Program-made: the position numbers and the translations under genes
Notes under the pieces: model-generated
The model's database searches: none
The model's input: only the letters and a program-made list of their open reading frames with translations
Told to the model about the DNA's origin: nothing
Source: a candidate division Zixibacteria bacterium SM23_81
Lineage (GTDB): Bacteria > SM23-81
Assembly (NCBI GenBank): GCA_001304015.1
Contig: LJUY01000006.1
Location: 62,001 to 126,000 of the forward strand
DNA: 64,000 nt
Direction: 5' to 3'
Part shown: positions 35,527-44,700 of the stretch, in pieces
Numbering within the stretch: the first letter of the stretch is position 1
How the letters are laid out: each line of letters starts with the position of its first letter

Positions 35527-37063
35527 TCCCTGCTCCTAGAGAGTCGGTAATTTGAGAAGTCATCACGTCCATCTCAGCCAGTTCCCCCTGCTCACCTTCG
35601 TTGACCTCTTTAATAAGAAGAGGCTTTGCATAGTCAAATGTGCCAAATGCCATAAAGCGTTGGGCATCTCGGAGAGCTACATCCCTGTCTGGATACTTGC
35701 CCACCATCACTCGCAGCCAGCGACCCGTTTCGGGAAACTGTACCGGCACGATGAACACCGGCTTGAAGCCGTTCTGCTTCATGATCTGCTCCAGTCTCTT
35801 GGCTCTGCTCAACTCTTCAAAAGAGGCCACGTGCACCGAGTAAAATGTGCCCTGGTCAGTTTCCCTCAATTTCTCACCTATTTCCTTTTCGCTCAATCTC
35901 CCCCCCATCTCCTTCCCATCCAAGCTCCCATCTATTTCCTTCTCATCCAATCTCTCACTTATCTCCCTTTCGCTGCCCTTGGCCAACTGGGCTGGGAACG
36001 TTGCCCTTTCTTCTCCCAGGCTCTGGGTAAGCATCGATGCCGACATGGTCACAGGCTTTGGTCCTGCATCTACGGAGCGTTTACTCCCATGTCCCCCCAA
36101 TAATAATGGCATACTCAAGAGCACTGCCACCAGCAAAAGTCCAGACGCCACCGTGGTGGTGCGAAAGATGCGAGGTATCCATGTAAAGAGCTTCCTGTTC
36201 TCTTTTGGAGCAACCTTGACGACAGGTTCGGCCTCCTGTGCATGGGCGGATGTAAAATCCCAGGTTGTGAGATCCTCTACGGCCTCGTCGATGATCGGGG
36301 CACCAATTTTCCTTTTTTCATAGAGATAGCCCAAAAGCATCGCGGTATCACAGATTTTATTTATGAGACGAGGAATCCCCTGGGACCATCGGTTGATTTT
36401 CTCCATAGCCTCCGCGTCAAAAATGGAGTCAGCCAGCATACCAGCGACTCTTAACCGGTGCTGGATATACTCAACAACCTCCTGGCGATTGAGAGGACGG
36501 ATATGATATTGGGAGCTGATTCTCTGACGAAGTTGTCGAAGCTGGGGCATGGCCAACTTGGCTGCGAGCTCCGGCTGCCCCACCAGAATGATCTGAAGCA
36601 GTTTCTCCCGATCTGTCTCCAGGTTGGACAACATCCGGATCTCCTCCAGGAGACGAAAACTCAGGTTATGGGCCTCATCCACGATGAGCACGGCGTTGGC
36701 TCCCGAGGAGAATTGCCGGAGAAGAAATGCGTTCAGATCCAGCAGAAGTTCAGCCTTGGTCCTGGCCTTGGATTCGATGCCAAAATCAGCGATCAACAAA
36801 CTCAACAGTCCCTTGGCTGTGAGGTAGGTGCTGAAGATAACGGCCGTCTTGGTGCTTGAGTCCAATCCATTGAGCAGGGCATGGACCAAAGTGGTTTTGC
36901 CGGTGCCCACCTCTCCGGTGATGACCACAAATCCCCGACGCTCTTGGACCCCATACTGAATGTGGGCCAAAGCCTCCCTGTGGTGAGGACTGGGAAAGAG
37001 AAACCTCGGGTCGGGCGTCACATTGAAGGGTTTCTCCCTTAAACCATAGAATTTCTCATACAT
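35519..37063 (-). CDS. ExeA/GspA-like AAA ATPase with membrane anchor and SPOR domain
   Basis: A 514-residue protein. Residues 1-270 are an ExeA-type AAA ATPase of the kind found in exosortase/EPS loci: FYGLREKPFNVTPDPRFLF, Walker A ITGEVGTGKTT, Walker B AVLIVDEAHN, and QRISSQYHIRPL. A membrane segment (TVASGLLLVAVLLSMPLLL) follows near 310. After it come four degenerate nine-residue repeats (EISERLDEK, EIDGSLDGK, EMGGRLSEK, EIGEKLRET) and a C-terminal SPOR domain (FYSVHVASFEELSRAKRL.. GRWLRVMVGKYP), which binds denuded peptidoglycan in known cases. It could couple cytoplasmic ATP use to the wall near the export complex. ATG 37063 has AGGG upstream. Confidence 0.87.
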   Translation of the reverse strand: MYEKFYGLREKPFNVTPDPRFLFPSPHHREALAHIQYGVQERRGFVVITGEVGTGKTTLVHALLNGLDSSTKTAVIFSTYLTAKGLLSLLIADFGIESKARTKAELLLDLNAFLLRQFSSGANAVLIVDEAHNLSFRLLEEIRMLSNLETDREKLLQIILVGQPELAAKLAMPQLRQLRQRISSQYHIRPLNRQEVVEYIQHRLRVAGMLADSIFDAEAMEKINRWSQGIPRLINKICDTAMLLGYLYEKRKIGAPIIDEAVEDLTTWDFTSAHAQEAEPVVKVAPKENRKLFTWIPRIFRTTTVASGLLLVAVLLSMPLLLGGHGSKRSVDAGPKPVTMSASMLTQSLGEERATFPAQLAKGSEREISERLDEKEIDGSLDGKEMGGRLSEKEIGEKLRETDQGTFYSVHVASFEELSRAKRLEQIMKQNGFKPVFIVPVQFPETGRWLRVMVGKYPDRDVALRDAQRFMAFGTFDYAKPLLIKEVNEGEQGELAEMDVMTSQITDSLGAGNE

Positions 37064-37080
37064 CGGGGCGTCCCTCGAAC

Positions 37081-38529
37081 CTAATCCTGCTTCATATCGG
37101 GAATAGAGGCCAAAACAGGAAGGCCAAGATAGTGCTCCACATCCTCGCTGGTTCTCAAGGAGTGATCCAAATACTCCAGCGCGAAGGCCAACCCAAATCC
37201 CCCCACGAGTCCTATGAGAAAGCCGCTGAAGATAAGCAGTTTCCTTTGGGGTTTGACAGGTTTGAGGGGCAAGGTGGCTGGGCTAATCACTGAGACATTG
37301 ACGATGCGGCGATCGCTGGCCTCAGAAATCCTGGCCTCTTCCCTCTTGAGCATCAACATGGAATAGACTTCTTTGTGATTCTCAATGGCCCTCTGCAGCT
37401 GTTCGATGGTCAGTTCCTTCTCCGGAAGGGCTCTTACCTGCTTATACAACATGGTGACGGTGGTGCGCAACGCGTCCTCTTCCGCGCGTAGTGCCTCCAA
37501 GGAAGACTCTTCCAGCTCGATCACTTTTTCCACCTCTATCCTCAGATCGGCCTCTCCCAGAGCGATTTCTCTCCTCAGCTGTAAGACCTCCCGATGATCC
37601 TCCGTATATTTCGTAAGAAGCTCGTTGAGGCGCAACCGAAGGTCAATGAATCGATCGTGGAGCTCGGAGATGATCTTTTCCTCTCTCATCTCCAGAGAGG
37701 GAATCAGAGGTTGGAGGGGAGAAGACATGAAATCACGAATTTTGCTTAATTTCGTTTCCTTGCTGATGATGTCTTTTCGTACCTCCGTCAAGGAGGTCTC
37801 AAACTCGTTAAGCTTCCTGAGGAGCATTTTCGACTGCTCGTCATAGGACAGCACCGCCTCTTGCTGCCGATAATTTCTCAACGCTGACTCCAGCTCATCC
37901 AGATTGCGCTTGGCCAACTCGATCTGCTCATCGAAGAAATCAACCGCCCCCCTGGTCCGATAGATCATGGCCCGATAGTCGATATACGCCTCGGCTACGG
38001 TATTAGTCACTTCTATAGCCTGTTGGGGATCCTGAGAGCGATACCGGATCTGGATAACGTCAGACCTCTTGACGGGCTCGGCAATGACGCTCCTCCGTAG
38101 TGCCATAATTTTCCTTAGACGGCTTTTTTCGGTATCCCCTTCCCCACCCTCGACACGAGAGGTGCTGTCCTGGGAAGTCTCTTGCGAGGCAGAAGGTTCT
38201 TGAGTCAAGGCTTTCTGATCAAGTCTATCCACCACTGCTTCTAGCACGGCTCGACTTGTAATTAACTCAATTTCGGAGTTAATAGCCTCCTCTAACTCTA
38301 ATGCTCTCAATGAAGGAAGCCAGGGAGCCATCTTAAGCTCCGATTCACTCACTCCCCTGTTGATGAGAACTTTGGCAGAGGCCTCATAGACGGGCTTGGT
38401 TAGGAAAACCCCTATGGTAACCGTGGCTACTGTGGCAACTAAAACGAAGATGATCATCTTTTGCCGCTTGAAGACGACAAAGAGTATATCTCTTACTGAT
38501 ACGATTTCGCCTGGCGTTTTCTCAGCCAT
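37081..38529 (-). CDS. Wzz/GumC-type polysaccharide chain-length determinant
   Basis: A 482-residue inner membrane protein of the PCP-2a/GumC type. It has a first membrane segment near residue 25 (MIIFVLVATVATVTIGVFL), a Wzz domain (KPVYEASAKVLI), long periplasmic coiled coil (about residues 190-390, rich in Leu/Glu heptads), a GNVR-like segment, and a second membrane segment near 440 (KLLIFSGFLIGLVGGFGLA). It controls polymer length and bridges to the Wza-like exporter. It has no kinase domain; the separate P-loop protein at 34774 would fill that role. I start at ATG 38529 (GGAG eight bases upstream), after the stop of the wza-like gene. Confidence 0.9.
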   Translation of the reverse strand: MAEKTPGEIVSVRDILFVVFKRQKMIIFVLVATVATVTIGVFLTKPVYEASAKVLINRGVSESELKMAPWLPSLRALELEEAINSEIELITSRAVLEAVVDRLDQKALTQEPSASQETSQDSTSRVEGGEGDTEKSRLRKIMALRRSVIAEPVKRSDVIQIRYRSQDPQQAIEVTNTVAEAYIDYRAMIYRTRGAVDFFDEQIELAKRNLDELESALRNYRQQEAVLSYDEQSKMLLRKLNEFETSLTEVRKDIISKETKLSKIRDFMSSPLQPLIPSLEMREEKIISELHDRFIDLRLRLNELLTKYTEDHREVLQLRREIALGEADLRIEVEKVIELEESSLEALRAEEDALRTTVTMLYKQVRALPEKELTIEQLQRAIENHKEVYSMLMLKREEARISEASDRRIVNVSVISPATLPLKPVKPQRKLLIFSGFLIGLVGGFGLAFALEYLDHSLRTSEDVEHYLGLPVLASIPDMKQD

Positions 38530-38551
38530 AGCCTTCTCTCCTAAAGATCCA

Positions 38552-39328
38552 TCACCAGCGCCCACGACGCTCGGGATGCAAAGTATCATACCCTTTCAGG
38601 TAAAAATCCATGGGGGGCATTAGCTTGGTAAAAAACTGGTCCAGAAACGTGTTCAACTGGGCGATAAAGGTATTGGGCACGTAGACGATCTCGTTGCCCT
38701 GCAATAGGGAATCATCTCCTAATCTCCCCCCTGCCACAGCCCGGGTTAGGTTCACCCTGCTGGCCACTGGTACCCCCTGGGCGTTCTTTTTAATTAGGAT
38801 AATGCTACTGAGTTTGGCCGTGTGCTTAAATCCAGAGGCCATGGAGATGGCCCCCAGGACAGTTGTCCCCTGGGGATTCAAGGGATATCCCCCGGGATCG
38901 GCCACCTCCCCCAAAACGTAAACCACCTTCCCTCCAACTTCCCGGACGATGACCGTTACGTCAGGATCCCTGACGATCTCAGAATACTTCTCTGTAATTA
39001 ACTGGTCCAGTTGCGTTGGGGTCATCCCAACTACAAGGACGTCGCCCAGGCGAGGTAGGGTAATTCGACCGTCTGGCCTGATGGTCAGGGTTTCGTTCAA
39101 GTTTTCATTATAAAAGAACTTCACATCGACCACGTCCCCGTATCCCATTCTGTATTCCGGAATAGAGTCCGGCTTGGCGGATGGCTTGGCGGCAAACACC
39201 TTCTCTTTCTCAAGGAGAGGCTCTTCCTCTGGAACAGGTGCGCGCCCGCGCAATCGCACGCAGGCAAGAAGCACAAGTGATACAATTAACAACCAGACGG
39301 CTGAAAACCTCGCTGCTCTGTGAAACAC
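38552..39328 (-). CDS. Polysaccharide export outer membrane lipoprotein (Wza-like)
   Basis: A 258-residue lipoprotein with a lipobox (IVSLVLLAC, Cys near 22). The Poly_export domain is shown by YRMGYGDVVDVKFFYN and IRPDGRITLPRLGDV, followed by a SLBB domain (VYVLGEVADPGGYPLN). It lacks the long C-terminal helix region of E. coli Wza, and ends with a short basic tail. It should form part of the outer membrane export channel with the Wzz protein. The start is GTG 39328 with AGGGG seven bases upstream. The next gene starts 22 bp after its stop. Confidence 0.92.
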   Translation of the reverse strand: MFHRAARFSAVWLLIVSLVLLACVRLRGRAPVPEEEPLLEKEKVFAAKPSAKPDSIPEYRMGYGDVVDVKFFYNENLNETLTIRPDGRITLPRLGDVLVVGMTPTQLDQLITEKYSEIVRDPDVTVIVREVGGKVVYVLGEVADPGGYPLNPQGTTVLGAISMASGFKHTAKLSSIILIKKNAQGVPVASRVNLTRAVAGGRLGDDSLLQGNEIVYVPNTFIAQLNTFLDQFFTKLMPPMDFYLKGYDTLHPERRGRW

Positions 39329-39367
39329 GCGACAACCCCTTTTTAGATAACCGGAAGCTTCTTCCCT

Positions 39368-40330
39368 TCAGACATCTTGCCGTTTTTGAAACCAATGAAC
39401 AAACAGCGGTATACCTTTCTCAATGGGCACCTTGGGGGCATATCCCAGGAGCTGGTGAGCTTTCTCTATGTGGGCACAGGTTTTGCGCACATCGCCGGGT
39501 TGTTCAGCGAGGTTCTTAATCTGAGCCCGACGAGACAAGCTCTGTTCGATGAGAGCGATCATTCGATGTAATGGCACAGACTGAGAGTCACCCAGATTGA
39601 AGATCTCAAAATCGAAATCGGCCTCGAGAGCGGCTATGAGCCCGTCGACGATATCGTCAATGTATGTGTAGTCACGCTCCGAGCTGCCATCTCCGAAAAC
39701 GGGCACCTCCTGGCCCTCCCAGATCAACCGGGTGAACTTGTGAATGGCCATTTCTGGCCGTTGGCGAGGTCCATACACAGTAAAAAACCTCAAACATCCC
39801 ACAGACATGCCATACAGTTGGTGATACGCCCAAGCCAAGAGCTCTCCTGTTCTCTTGGTCACTGCATAGACCGATTGGGGTGTATCCACACGATCAGTTT
39901 CCCGCGAGGGAAAGGAATTGCCAGCTCCATAAACAGAGGAGGAGGAACCGAAGAGAAACTTGGGCACTCTGTATTGGCGCACCATCTCCAGGACGTTTAA
40001 GGTCCCCTGAATGTTCACTTTTTCGTAAAGATCAGGCACCTGAAGGGAGGGCCTCACCCCTGGTCTGGCCGCCAGATGAACCATGACTTCTACAGGATTC
40101 TGAGCCAATAGGCGCGATAGAAGGTCCTGATCTCTGATATCCCCTTCTACAAGCTTATAGTTCGGGGCTTTTAGAGCCTGGGTTACATTCTCCCGTTTGA
40201 TCTGAGGATCATAGTAATCGTCGAAATTGTCCAGACAGATAACGGAAAAGCCTCTGTCCAGTAATCGCTCGGCGAGATGTGAGCCGATAAAACCCGCGCC
40301 GCCAGTGATAAAAACCCCTTGAAAACGCAT
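39368..40330 (-). CDS. UDP-glucuronate 4-epimerase-like SDR enzyme
   Basis: A 320-residue extended SDR enzyme. [17 protein letters not shown] is the NAD site. LDNFDDYYDPQIKRENV is the segment typical of UDP-glucuronate epimerases (CapI/LspL type). HLAARPGVRPSLQVP is the active loop, and the catalytic residues are in FGSSSSVYG and SVYAVTKRTGE. RFFTVYGPRQRPEMAI also fits that group. It would make UDP-galacturonate for an acidic polymer. It is the first gene of the wza-wzz-ATPase-kinase group and has a leader of about 320 nt with a structured element. Confidence 0.88.
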   Translation of the reverse strand: MRFQGVFITGGAGFIGSHLAERLLDRGFSVICLDNFDDYYDPQIKRENVTQALKAPNYKLVEGDIRDQDLLSRLLAQNPVEVMVHLAARPGVRPSLQVPDLYEKVNIQGTLNVLEMVRQYRVPKFLFGSSSSVYGAGNSFPSRETDRVDTPQSVYAVTKRTGELLAWAYHQLYGMSVGCLRFFTVYGPRQRPEMAIHKFTRLIWEGQEVPVFGDGSSERDYTYIDDIVDGLIAALEADFDFEIFNLGDSQSVPLHRMIALIEQSLSRRAQIKNLAEQPGDVRKTCAHIEKAHQLLGYAPKVPIEKGIPLFVHWFQKRQDV

Positions 40331-40656
40331 GGAATCTTTGAACCTCCGCAGATCCTCAGGAGACGGTCATTAAAAAAAGCGAGCTGATCAGTCCGAGGCT
40401 GTAACTCACCAAAATTTAAGGACATGTCCTATTGGAGCAAATTATATGCCGGGTTTTGGATGAAAGCCGGAAAAATGCCCCGCACGGGCCAACTGCCCCG
40501 ACCGGGGTTGGGCAATATCCTCGATCTTGGCCGGCATACTCTTGCTCCGGAGGAATCCTCCCACCTGACAGGAGCTTGCAACGGTTCTTGCAATTTGCAA
40601 AATTTACTTTCTTCCTCCAGCAGCAGAGTCGGCCAGAACTCCAGTCTGGTAGCCTC
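40331..40656. other. Leader/intergenic region before the export operon
   Basis: About 326 bp without a gene. It contains a 115-bp inverted-repeat element (listed separately), a 12-bp palindrome AGGACATGTCCT at 40419-40430, and a short CCAGA/TCTGG hairpin near the end of the PorV-like gene. No convincing sigma-70 or sigma-54 promoter was found. Confidence 0.5.
40434..40548 (-). repeat. 115-nt inverted-repeat element with nested hairpins
   Basis: Outer arms GGAGCAA/TTGCTCC (40434-40440 and 40542-40548) and TATGCCGG/CCGGCATA (40445-40452 and 40531-40538) pair across the element. Inside are two GC-rich hairpins, CCCCGGTCGGGG and GCCCGTGCGGGGC on the minus strand, plus a GCC..GGC stem. On the minus strand it lies in the leader of the epimerase/wza operon. 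It could be a cis-acting RNA or a small mobile repeat; it matches no riboswitch consensus that I know. Confidence 0.5.
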
Positions 40657-41700
40657 TTAAAAGTTGACGGCGACGCTCAATCGATGACTGTTGCCCAGCT
40701 CGTAGCCCACGAAAGCATAGTCTACTTTCGCCATGTACATCTTCACCCCAGCGCCAGCAGTGAATTCGCCGACATCCGCCCCTCCCCTCAGAAAAAGCAT
40801 GTCCTTAAATGAGTACTCACCCCCATAGTGAAATTCCTGACCATATTGGTCATCCAACTCTGCAGCCAATGTAATGGTGCTGGAGAAGGCGGCAATGTCT
40901 TGCGTAAATGCCAAGCCATATCGAAGGTTCTCCACCACCTTGTCTTCATAATTAGATGGCTCTCCTTCCTCCGTAACCGTATCCCAAGCCACCTTAGTAC
41001 CCAAATTTTGGATCCCGAACCCCAAGGAAAGAAATCGAGCCGAGGACCCCTCTGCCTGCGAGGTCAAACTGACCCGCAGCAGCGCGCCCAGATCTATCCC
41101 CTGGCCCGTCCCCGTTCTGGTATCCAGTTTATGAGAGAGAAATTTGCCGCTGGCTCCCACAGAGAACTCCAAAGGGAGCACGACAGGAGTGAGGCCACCG
41201 CCTAGGTAAAAATCGAAATCGAACCGTTTTCCGAAGGAAAAGATGTATGCTTGTTCCGTGTCGCTGAAATATCCATCAGCCTGGCCAGTGGACCTCCACT
41301 CGGGATGAGCTTGGCCTATACGGTCCGAGCTCGTTCCCTGCAATTCATTGTACTTAGGAATATCATCAATGCCCAGACGGATCCAGCTTAATCCCAAACC
41401 GAAACCCCACCCCACAGGCATTGAAAGAGCTAGGGCATCGAAATTGGCCAGCGCATCGAACATTGACACGTGAGTGACGCTGATCTCGGGCCCGGCCAGA
41501 AAGGAGAGGCCCGCGGGATTCCAGTAATTGGCGGTAGCGTCGTTGGCCACAGCTACATAGGCTCCTCCCATAGCCAAGGCTCGTGCTCCTACTCCTTCCG
41601 AGAGAAACTCCCCGGCATATTTGCCAGCCTGCGCCCCATGTGGAAAGATCAACAAAAACAACAACACCACCGTCTCTAGAGCAACCCCTTTTCTGATCAT
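40657..41700 (-). CDS. PorV/PorQ-family outer membrane beta-barrel protein
   Basis: A 347-residue protein with a signal peptide (VLLFLLIFPHGAQA). The N-terminus has the PorV/PorQ (UPF0164) signature GARALAMGGAYVAVANDATA followed by YWNPAGLSFL. The rest is alternating amphipathic strands ending in a terminal aromatic residue (LSVAVNF), as in outer membrane barrels. In Bacteroidetes, PorV is the shuttle and attachment partner of the C25 sortase PorU in type IX secretion. Here it directly follows a C25-family gene. ATG 41700 has GGAGAG upstream. Confidence 0.85.
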   Translation of the reverse strand: MIRKGVALETVVLLFLLIFPHGAQAGKYAGEFLSEGVGARALAMGGAYVAVANDATANYWNPAGLSFLAGPEISVTHVSMFDALANFDALALSMPVGWGFGLGLSWIRLGIDDIPKYNELQGTSSDRIGQAHPEWRSTGQADGYFSDTEQAYIFSFGKRFDFDFYLGGGLTPVVLPLEFSVGASGKFLSHKLDTRTGTGQGIDLGALLRVSLTSQAEGSSARFLSLGFGIQNLGTKVAWDTVTEEGEPSNYEDKVVENLRYGLAFTQDIAAFSSTITLAAELDDQYGQEFHYGGEYSFKDMLFLRGGADVGEFTAGAGVKMYMAKVDYAFVGYELGNSHRLSVAVNF

Positions 41701-41793
41701 GGTCAACTCTCCGTTAAAGTTACTGTGCTTGAGACTAAATGACCTGCCAACTCTTTTGTGTGCAACACGCAGCTACAATCCCCCGGGGGTGCT

Positions 41794-44700
41794 CTATTCC
41801 AATTTGGCCATTTTACCCACTATGGGAGTCACTTTTTCTCCGTTGCCACTAGTGACAGTCAGCTTGTAATAGTATACCCCATTGGCCACCCTATCCCCAT
41901 CGTTGTCACGTCCATCCCAGATGACCTCCACATAACCAGGACCCACATTGCGATACTGGCGGTTCCAAACAAGCCTGCCCCGCACGGTGTAAACTCTGAT
42001 TGTCACCACGTCTGCAGGCAAATCCGAAGCTACCACGAAAGCGATCACCGTCTCCGTTCGAAAGGGATTGGGATGGTTGGCCACAAAGGGGATTTCAAAA
42101 CCTGCGGTGACCTTGAAAAAGATGGTGTCCGCCGATGAATTTCCAAAGCAGTCATAAGCCTTGACCACCAATGTGTCCGAGCCGACGCTCAGCTCGGGCA
42201 TATAAGTGACCATGCAGAGATTTCCACTCTGTGGTGAACAGGCGCTGGAGTAATCGGCGTCGGCCACGGGGATACCGTTTAAGGTAATTTGCACAGGGCG
42301 ATTTATGATGTCCACGCCGTTCTCGTCCTCCACGGTTGCCGAAATGATGGGATTCGATGAGATGTAATCGCCATTGGCGAAAGATTGGCCCTCCACATTG
42401 ATCTGAACCTCAGGCGGTATATGGTCGTCCAGAATGAAGAGTCCGAACATGCCTAAATGGGGCACTGAGACCCGCACCATGGCCGAATCCGCTATCACAT
42501 CTTGATCTGGCAACAACACCCATTTTTCCATTTCCTGCAAGAGATAGCAGATTTTCAGTTCGTTTTCTGCAACGGCCAATTGGATCAGGCTGTCCTCGGG
42601 ATGATAATGGAAAGCAACGGTGGCCGGAGAACCGAGGACTAAGGTGCTATCAGCGAGGGTTAGACTATATACATGGTGGCTGCTGTTCTTTAGAGTCGCG
42701 AAAATTAAACCCGGTTGTTCTAAGGAAGAAGGGTTATATTTCTGGAAATATGGGGACGAATCTGCATCTTGATCAGCTATGTAGAGGAGACAGCCTTGGG
42801 TAATGGCCCCAGCCGTAATATGACAGGTGACATTACCTTGACTATGAGAAACGGGGGCGTTATTCCCTCTGATCGTGGTCCCATGTTGGGGTGTGACCAA
42901 AAAGAGGTCCGAGAAATATTGCTGGGCTCTGTTGTCGTATGCTAGAGCATCCTCGGCCTCCATCATCACGTAGATATAATGTGGCTCGCCGGGCCCTTCC
43001 CAAGGCACTTCCGCCAATGCGGAATCTTCTGCCGAAACGACCGAAATCAATTGGGGAGTTCCTATGAGGTCGTTGGAATCGGGATGGTCGTCATAGAAAG
43101 ATACGATCACTGAATCCACATCCCCCACGCCTTTGTTGCGCACCCAGCAACCGATCCAGAGTTGATTGTCCTTAACGAAGAGGAAGATGTCCCTTTTAGC
43201 TACCGTGAGATTGGGGATTTGCTGAACTTGATATACTTTCAACGGGCTTTCGTAGACGTGGGTTGAGGATCCCCCCCCCACTCCCCCGTATTTCACAACG
43301 ATCCGGTAGTAAATAAAGGTCCCCCCCTGAGCGCTGATGGCTTCATCCGTCTTATATGTGACGCCATCTATCGTGGACATGGGCCGGCGATTGAATAGCA
43401 ATTCTCTCTGGAATCCCCAGATGCACGTCACAGTGTCCGGGCCATCTGAATCAAGACCGGGACCCACCTCGACATCGGCGAAAACATGAGTTTCAGCCCA
43501 TGCAATGGGCCTCTCGGGCTCGTGCCAAATGCTTTCCAGGTGGGGAGTCTCTAGACTCATCGGGGCCCAGCCGATGGCATCTGAATCTTGGTTCCAGAAG
43601 TAGGCGGTGACGTTTTTTCTGCCTGGAGTGAGTACGTAGAAAGGATGCTCGGGAATTGTGTCGGGGGGAAGGATCTGGCGGCCAAACTGACCATTGTTCA
43701 CCGAGATAGTATCTTGGGAAAGGGGAATTCTGGGAGAGAAGACCATGTCTAACGGCGAAATACCCGTTGTGTCAGCCTGCCACCCGGTGGTGTCGCTATC
43801 GCAGAAGGCAACCTGAACGTTCCCAGCTAAGTTCCCAGTGATAGTCCCTTGGACCGATACGGCCTCTCCCAAGGGCAGGGAGTTATGTGCCAGCTCCAAA
43901 GAGAGTTGGTGCTCCGGCAGGCCTATCTTCATGGCTGGATCGCCAAACAGATTGAAGACGTCTACCAATTCTCTGGAGATATAGCGCAACCCCAGCTTTC
44001 CCTGAGTGGCGATAATCCCCAGATGCCGCTCTCCATCCTTGAAGATAGCTTCAAAGAGATACTGGCCCAACAAATTGTCTGCATGCGCCCAAGCCACTCC
44101 CGATGAGCCGAAGTGAGCGATCACTCCCTTCCCCTCAGCCCGAAAAATCTCCTCCCCGAGAGAGCTGTACCAGGGATTATCAAAATAGCCACAGAAACAG
44201 GTGAGGCTAAACACCACTGGCAATCTCCGTGGGTTGTTCAACAGGGGCACGTGCTCCAGCAAGAAGAAATTGGCATCGAACCAAACGCTGCCGCCCCCAT
44301 GGCCCGTAAAGGCAGCCAGGGCAACGCCTTCATCCCACTGCGCGATGAGATCCTGAGTTGTGCCGTGGTGGATCGAGCCCGGAGCAGTATAGATACGCGG
44401 TGTCTCGTAACAGGGCGGGATAAAGGCGCTGTCCAGGATGACAGCTTCACTTTCGAAAGTGGATCCTTCGCCGGCCAGCAATTGAATCCTCTTTCTCCAA
44501 GGTCCGATTTCCGGATTGGTCTCATACTGGAGAAGCTTGTCCACCACTAAGTCGGCATCGGCTTTCGTGCTGATGGGGAACCGGCCGATGGCCATATCGG
44601 GCAACTGATCTTGGCCCACTATGCATACCAGACGGTTATCGGCGGCAGAGACACCCCAGGCGATGGTCCAAGCCATCATGGTGGGCACAAAGCATTTCTC

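Noticed and set aside
40434-40548. Identification of the inverted-repeat element as a cyclic di-GMP or other known riboswitch.
   Set aside because: The conserved core bases of the riboswitch classes I know are not present.
41780-41789. CCCCCGGGGG palindrome just after the C25 protease stop as a terminator.
   Set aside because: No loop and no T-run; it cannot be defended as a Rho-independent terminator.
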